64,000 bases of DNA from Cymbidium sinense (Eukaryota; Streptophyta; Magnoliopsida; Asparagales; Orchidaceae): positions 207,632,982 through 207,696,981 of the forward strand of contig CM038215.1 of NCBI GenBank assembly GCA_021442155.1, read 5' to 3'. This document shows, one piece after another, positions 59,201-64,000 of the stretch. The notes under the pieces were generated by a model that searched no databases, was not told where the DNA came from, and was given only the letters and a program-made list of their open reading frames with translations. Positions within the stretch are counted from its first letter, which is position 1, and each line of letters opens with the position of its first letter. Position numbers and translations under genes: made by a program.

Positions 59201-61544
59201 AACATACTTAAGTCATTAATTTTTAAGGCTAACCACATGAGTATAATACCATTTACACCAAATTAAGCTTCTTCCCTTTTAATTAGCACACTTATATTAA
59301 AGTTATTTTGATTTATTAAAGGAGATACATTCCAAAGTTATCTCATGCCTCTTTCTATTCATTAAGTGATTTAATAGTAGAATAAGTGATTTTTTATTAT
59401 TTAGTTAATATTTAATATTTATTTAAGCTAATTAAGCATAAGAAGCTCTAAAAATTTAATTAGACTTTAAATATAAGCTCAAAAAAAATTATAGAACATA
59501 AACAAACATGAAAAAATTAATGGGTGGTTGGTGAGGGATTATTGTAGTTGAGTGTGGGAGCCATTTAGGTTTAGAGGTGCTTAGTGTTGCTGATGATGGG
59601 ATGCATAGAGTTTTTGGGAAGGATGGGACTCTCTTTGGGGAACTTATGAGTATTTGTAATGATTTTGAATCAATGGGAGGGGGCATGTCCCTCTCGATAT
59701 GTGGATAACCTAAATGGGTTGGTTCAGCCTTGGTCAGCAAACCAAGCAATAGTGATGGTTGGAATTAGTATGGAACTGATGAGGTGGAGTTTGTAGAGTG
59801 GTTGGCAAAGTTTGGTGAGCAGAGATGAAGGAAACAAGCCATGGTGGCTAAACCAAGGATTAAACATGGCAAAGGTCACCTCTCCTTGGTCAATGGCTAG
59901 ATCAAATACCTTTGGGTCAAGATTGGTTAGCATGAGTGAGATCAATGCATGCTAATGGCGCTGCTTTGGCTAAAGGAAGGGTTTAGATATTACTATTCTT
60001 GGATTTTCTTCTATTTGAAATCCTTAATTCACTTGGTTTGGGCTGAACTGAGTTTACTATGAGTTGGGTCCACTTGGGTAAGTGTGGGAGAATCCAACGA
60101 TGAGTCATGCCAAGTTTGGTTAGAATTAGACTTAATTTGATTCAGTTTGCTCATATGGACTCTTATGAAAATTTAGGTTCAATTGGGTTAGGTTGAACAA
60201 TTGACCAAACTAGGTTCAAAGTGCTATTTGGTTATGTTTAAATGAAAATTAGATCAATGTGTGCAATTTGTTCGATTCAATTTGAATTAGATTTGAATTT
60301 AGCTCATATGAGTTTATATGGGTCAAGTTTGCCAATTTGACCAAATTGGCTAAATTAGGTGCAATTGAAGATCGAGTTATGTTTGATGGTAAATTTGGAA
60401 TTGATTGTATCTTTTGGTTTGATCTAATTTGGATTGTTTTAGTTTAGTTTGACCCTTTAGATCAAGTTGGGCTAAATGAACCAACTTGGTCAATTTAGCT
60501 AAATTCGGTTCAATTGAGGTTGAGATAGGTTTGAGTATCAATTTGGGGATGACTTTAAACATTAGTTTGGTTGAATTTGAATTAGATTGAATTTTGGTTT
60601 AATTTGACCTTTTAGGTCAAATTGGGCTAGGTGTGATTATTGGTTGGGTTAACCAAATTCAATTCAATTTATCATTGCATTATGTTCAACAATCAATTTA
60701 AGATTGATTGTAGGTGTTGGCTTGGTTGAATTTAGTTTGGATTGAATTTAGCTTAATTGGGTCTTATAAGGTCAAATAGGACATTTGGTTAGGTTTATTA
60801 GCCAAATTGAGCTCAATTGAATGTTGAGATATATTTGATAATGTATTTGGAATATTTTGGAATAATTGATTTGGCTCAATTTTGGACAAAGAATTGAAAT
60901 TGAGTTTTAGTCTTAAAGGGACCATTTGAGTCAACTTGGATTAAGTTAACTAAATGGTCAAATTAGAATGCAATTGGGTAGAAGATAGATCCAATCATAC
61001 ATTTGGAATGATTGTAGAGTTATGGAGTAGTTCAATTAGATTTGGATAGGCTTGGGTCAAAGTTTGGTCACCAAGAGTTCAGTTAGCCTTGCTTGGATGA
61101 GTTTACTGACCAAATTAGACTCTAATTAAGCTTCAAACAAGTTTGAATGATGTTTGGAATGGTTTTGACAAAGCTAAATTCAAGTAGTTTGGATCAATTT
61201 TGGGTTTTGGCTCCTTTAAGCCCAAATGGGTCAAGTTGGATTGTTTGAGTTAATTGATCAAATTGAATCCTAATATGGTTTGAGTTATGTTTAAGATCAG
61301 GTTCATTTTATAATTAATTTGGTTTAATGTATGGAGGTATAGGTTAGTAATGATAGGTGGGGTTCACTAGTTCAATGAGGGTTTAACTCTATGGTTAACT
61401 CCTATGGGTCATTAGGTTTGTTTGGATTTGCTCTTAATCACTAGATGTGTCCTAATGTCTAGGTAAAGGGAGACCTTAGTGCCTAGATTGGATCCCAGGT
61501 CTAAGGAATGATATGTGTCAACCTCACTAAAAGCCAGATCAGCA
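56291..61544 (-). repeat. 5' LTR of B1 (5,254 bp)
   Basis: Minus strand from TGCTGATCTGGC (61544) to the bases before the primer-binding site at 56291. It parallels family A LTRs in order: start region, GGTCAA-rich block (60100-61330), a more open middle (59500-59950), AT-rich body, and the CATGTAGATC segment near 56320. It lacks the family A terminal hairpin and the ATTTATATTC minisatellite. No gene in it. Confidence 0.78.
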
Positions 61545-61589
61545 ATCACCAAACTCAAATTATTCTCAACCAAAAAACCATATGATATC

Positions 61590-64000
61590 CAAAACACTAA
61601 TCATGCTTAAATCACATCCAATTGGGGCTAAATTTAACCAATTGATCTAAATTGATCCATTTGGACCTAAAGGGGCTAAATCTAAAATTAATTCAAACCA
61701 CATAAAACTTAACTCATCCAAACTATTTGAAACCTCAATTGATCTTGATTGAAGCTTGATTAGAACCCTGTTTAACCAATTGGCTCACTTAACCCAAGTT
61801 TGCCAAAATGACTTTATAAAGCTAAAATCAATTTCAATTCAATCCAAACTAAATTAAACCAATTCAAAGCCCTACAATCACTTAAATTACATGATTAAAC
61901 ATCTCTCATATCTAATTGCAACTCAATTTGATTAATTGACTGACTTAACCCAATTTTACATAAATGGGCCAAGTTGAACCAAAATTCAATTCAATCCAAA
62001 TTAAATTAAATCAACTCTTGCAAACACTCCTAAATTAATTGTTGATCATATCCTAACTCTCAATTGAAGCCAATTGGGTCAATTTGGCTAATTGATCGAA
62101 CCAAACCTAATTTAACTTATATGAGCCCAAATGAATTGAAACCCAATTCAAGCCCAATTGGGCCAAACCAATAATTGTAATCAATCCTAAATCAATTATT
62201 GAACATGACTCAATATCTAATTGAACCCAATTTCATTAATTTTCCCAATTAACCCAACTTAACCCAAATGGCCTATATGAATCCATATGAGTCAAATTTC
62301 AATCCAAGCCAACCATTCTAAAATGTCTAAATCATCATTTGAACATGTCCTAATATCCCCTTTAGCCCAATTTGGTCAATTTATCAACCAAACTCAATTA
62401 AACTCAAATTGATGGATTTAGATCCAATTGAGCTAAACATAACCAAACTCAACCAAACTTAGCATACTCACCCTTAGACTCCCTTGGACCTGTCCAAGTG
62501 GATCCAACCCTTGTTGAACCTAGGTTAGCTTAAATCAAGTGAACTAAGGGTCACATATGAGATCAATCTCAAAATAACTAAAGACAAGCCTTATAATTTG
62601 CCAAGATAGCACATGCTTTGAGCTTACCCAGCTAACCCAGAGGTTCGTATGTTTAGCCATTGACCAAGGTGAAGTCTCCTTTACCTTAGATAGCCCTTGG
62701 TTCACCAACCATGGATTTCCCACTTTATATTTGGCCACCAGACTCCTCCAACAACTAGAAGAGGTTCAATTCATCAGTCCCAACCTATTTTTTGTCTCCT
62801 CGGCTACCTGGCTGATTGTCAGTGACTGAACCAACTATAAATGGTGGTTCATATGGGGAGAGATACATACTCCCTCCAAAGGGTTCAAGCTCAATAGAAA
62901 CCATCAAAACCTCCCCAGAGCCCTCCTTGCACTGCATCATTAGCAATACTAAGCCACCTCAAACTCGAGCATCCTTCATACTCACCTATACAAAACCTCA
63001 AACAAACTCTAATTAACTATTCTGACACCATGATCACATCTAATGAATGAAAATAAATCAAGTTCCATTCGAGCATAACATCCGATTGAACTCAGGTGAG
63101 CAGTAATAGAGTATGGTCTCTAGAGCAATCGGTGGGGAGGCAAGCGGCCATCTTCTTAACATGGCTTTATCTCTTCAAGGCAATGATACCTCTATCATTG
63201 GAATTACCAATCTTTAGTTCGGCTGCCATATCTCCACTAAATTACAGAATGACCATTAAGTGTTGGTCATTTGTGTTGTTATCGTGCATTTGGTTTTAAT
63301 AAATCATAGATCTATAAAGCATCACCCCTTGATCATTTTGCATTTGTTACTCTCTCAAATCTGAGCCTAATTAGCTCAAACCAAATGAAGAAAGATGAAC
63401 ATCATTCTTCTCTTACCTAGAAGGAAGATGAATAATGAGTTGTTCATTTTCATGTAACTAGAATGGACAATTGTGATAATTCACACAAGAAATCATTTGA
63501 TTTAATCTTATTAAACTACAAGATTAATCAAAGCCATGTTATCATTGGTTGAAGGGCTCTAAATGAAACCACATATGTTACTGTTAAGTTAGCAGCCATG
63601 GGAAATAGTTTATAGTCCTGTGGTGCCATGCATAAAGTGTGGTTGGCTTAGCTGCTAAATGTGTATTTTCTATTAAAATAGATTTTAATTTGATTTAATT
63701 AGCTAGAACTTCTAAAAATCATAACTAACTATATAAAATTCCAAAAATTATAAAAAAAAGGCGCTTTAGAAAGATTAAACATAAGAAAATTTAATAAAAA
63801 TAAAAATCTCAATTTTTGTCCACTAAACATAGAGCAATTAGGGTTTATTTGAAAAAGATATTTTTGAAATTAATCTTACTTTAGTCATCCAAATGACTGA
63901 AATTTTAGGGGACATTCCCTATGAAGTCCTTTGCCTTCCATAATTTCCTCATGTCAATTAGGGTGAGTGGATTAGGATATATGATTTTGAATGGTTAATA
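61590..64000 (+). repeat. Family B LTR, partial, plus strand
   Basis: From about 61590 the sequence is a plus-strand version of the family B LTR: TTGACC/TTAACC-rich block to 62530, then AGCCATTGACCAAGGTGAAG near 62657, which parallels AGCCATTGACCAAGGAGAGG on the minus strand near 59900. It then reads into the AT-rich body and leaves the window. The LTR start is not visible, so it is truncated at the junction with B1. Confidence 0.65.

Larger units (their letters stand above)
52931..61544 (-). mobile_element. Element B1: relative of family A, internally deleted
   Basis: Read from the right: complete LTR (61544 to 56291), primer-binding site, leader, ORF1, then the start of a second LTR (54381 to about 52931). 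Gag and pol are missing. ORF1, primer-binding site and LTR all resemble family A at a clear distance, and the LTR is shorter (5.25 kb). Confidence 0.8.

Noticed and set aside
1..64000. tRNA, rRNA, snRNA or intact host gene
   Set aside because: I looked for cloverleaf arms, conserved rRNA wording and long exons with consistent coding character, and found none outside transposon domains.

Overview
This is nuclear DNA from a plant, almost certainly a flowering plant with a large, repeat-rich genome. I see no host protein gene, rRNA, tRNA or CRISPR array. Nearly the whole window is nested, decayed LTR retrotransposons plus one LINE remnant. The coding remains are plant Ty3/gypsy of the Tat group (two RNase H domains, no chromodomain) and a plant RTE-type LINE. 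The sequence is AT-rich and full of stops. The species cannot be told from the window.

Layout. (1) 1-27876, plus strand: element A1, a Tat/Ogre-like retrotransposon entering from the left. It has a duplicated leader/ORF1 block (1-1990), gag (2449-4340), protease (4855-5484), a stop-containing spacer (5485-6233), RT (6234-7576), RNase H (7577-8040), a second archaeal-type RNase H (8060-8453), integrase (16673-18082), a 3' untranslated region (18083-20632) and a 3' LTR (20633-27876). A solo LTR of the same family (8454-16667, target duplication AGATG) splits the pol region. (2) 27877-45792, minus strand: element A2 of the same family. It lies from its 5' LTR (37905-45792) through primer-binding site, leader, ORF1, gag, protease, RT and RNase H to an integrase cut by the insertion of A1. 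(3) 45793-48874, minus strand: element C1, a different Tat-type element whose RT is cut just after its YVDD box by the insertion of A2. (4) 48915-51350, plus strand: a 5'-truncated RTE LINE. (5) 51351-52930: unassigned. (6) 52931-61544, minus strand: element B1, a relative of family A with about 5.3 kb LTRs and little more than leader and ORF1 between them. (7) about 61590-64000, plus strand: part of another family B LTR, head to head with B1.

The insertion order is readable: C1 was hit by A2, A2 by A1, and A1 by a further family A copy that later shrank to a solo LTR.

The most unusual things are all in family A. Its LTRs are 7.2-8.2 kb, longer than the Ogre LTRs I know of. Its 5' leader is a tandem array of about 16 short hairpins with a conserved loop. 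Its 3' untranslated region is another hairpin array with a different loop motif. Each LTR ends in a hairpin kept in position but not in sequence. A1 and A2 share several in-frame stop codons, which suggests that already defective copies were being mobilised.
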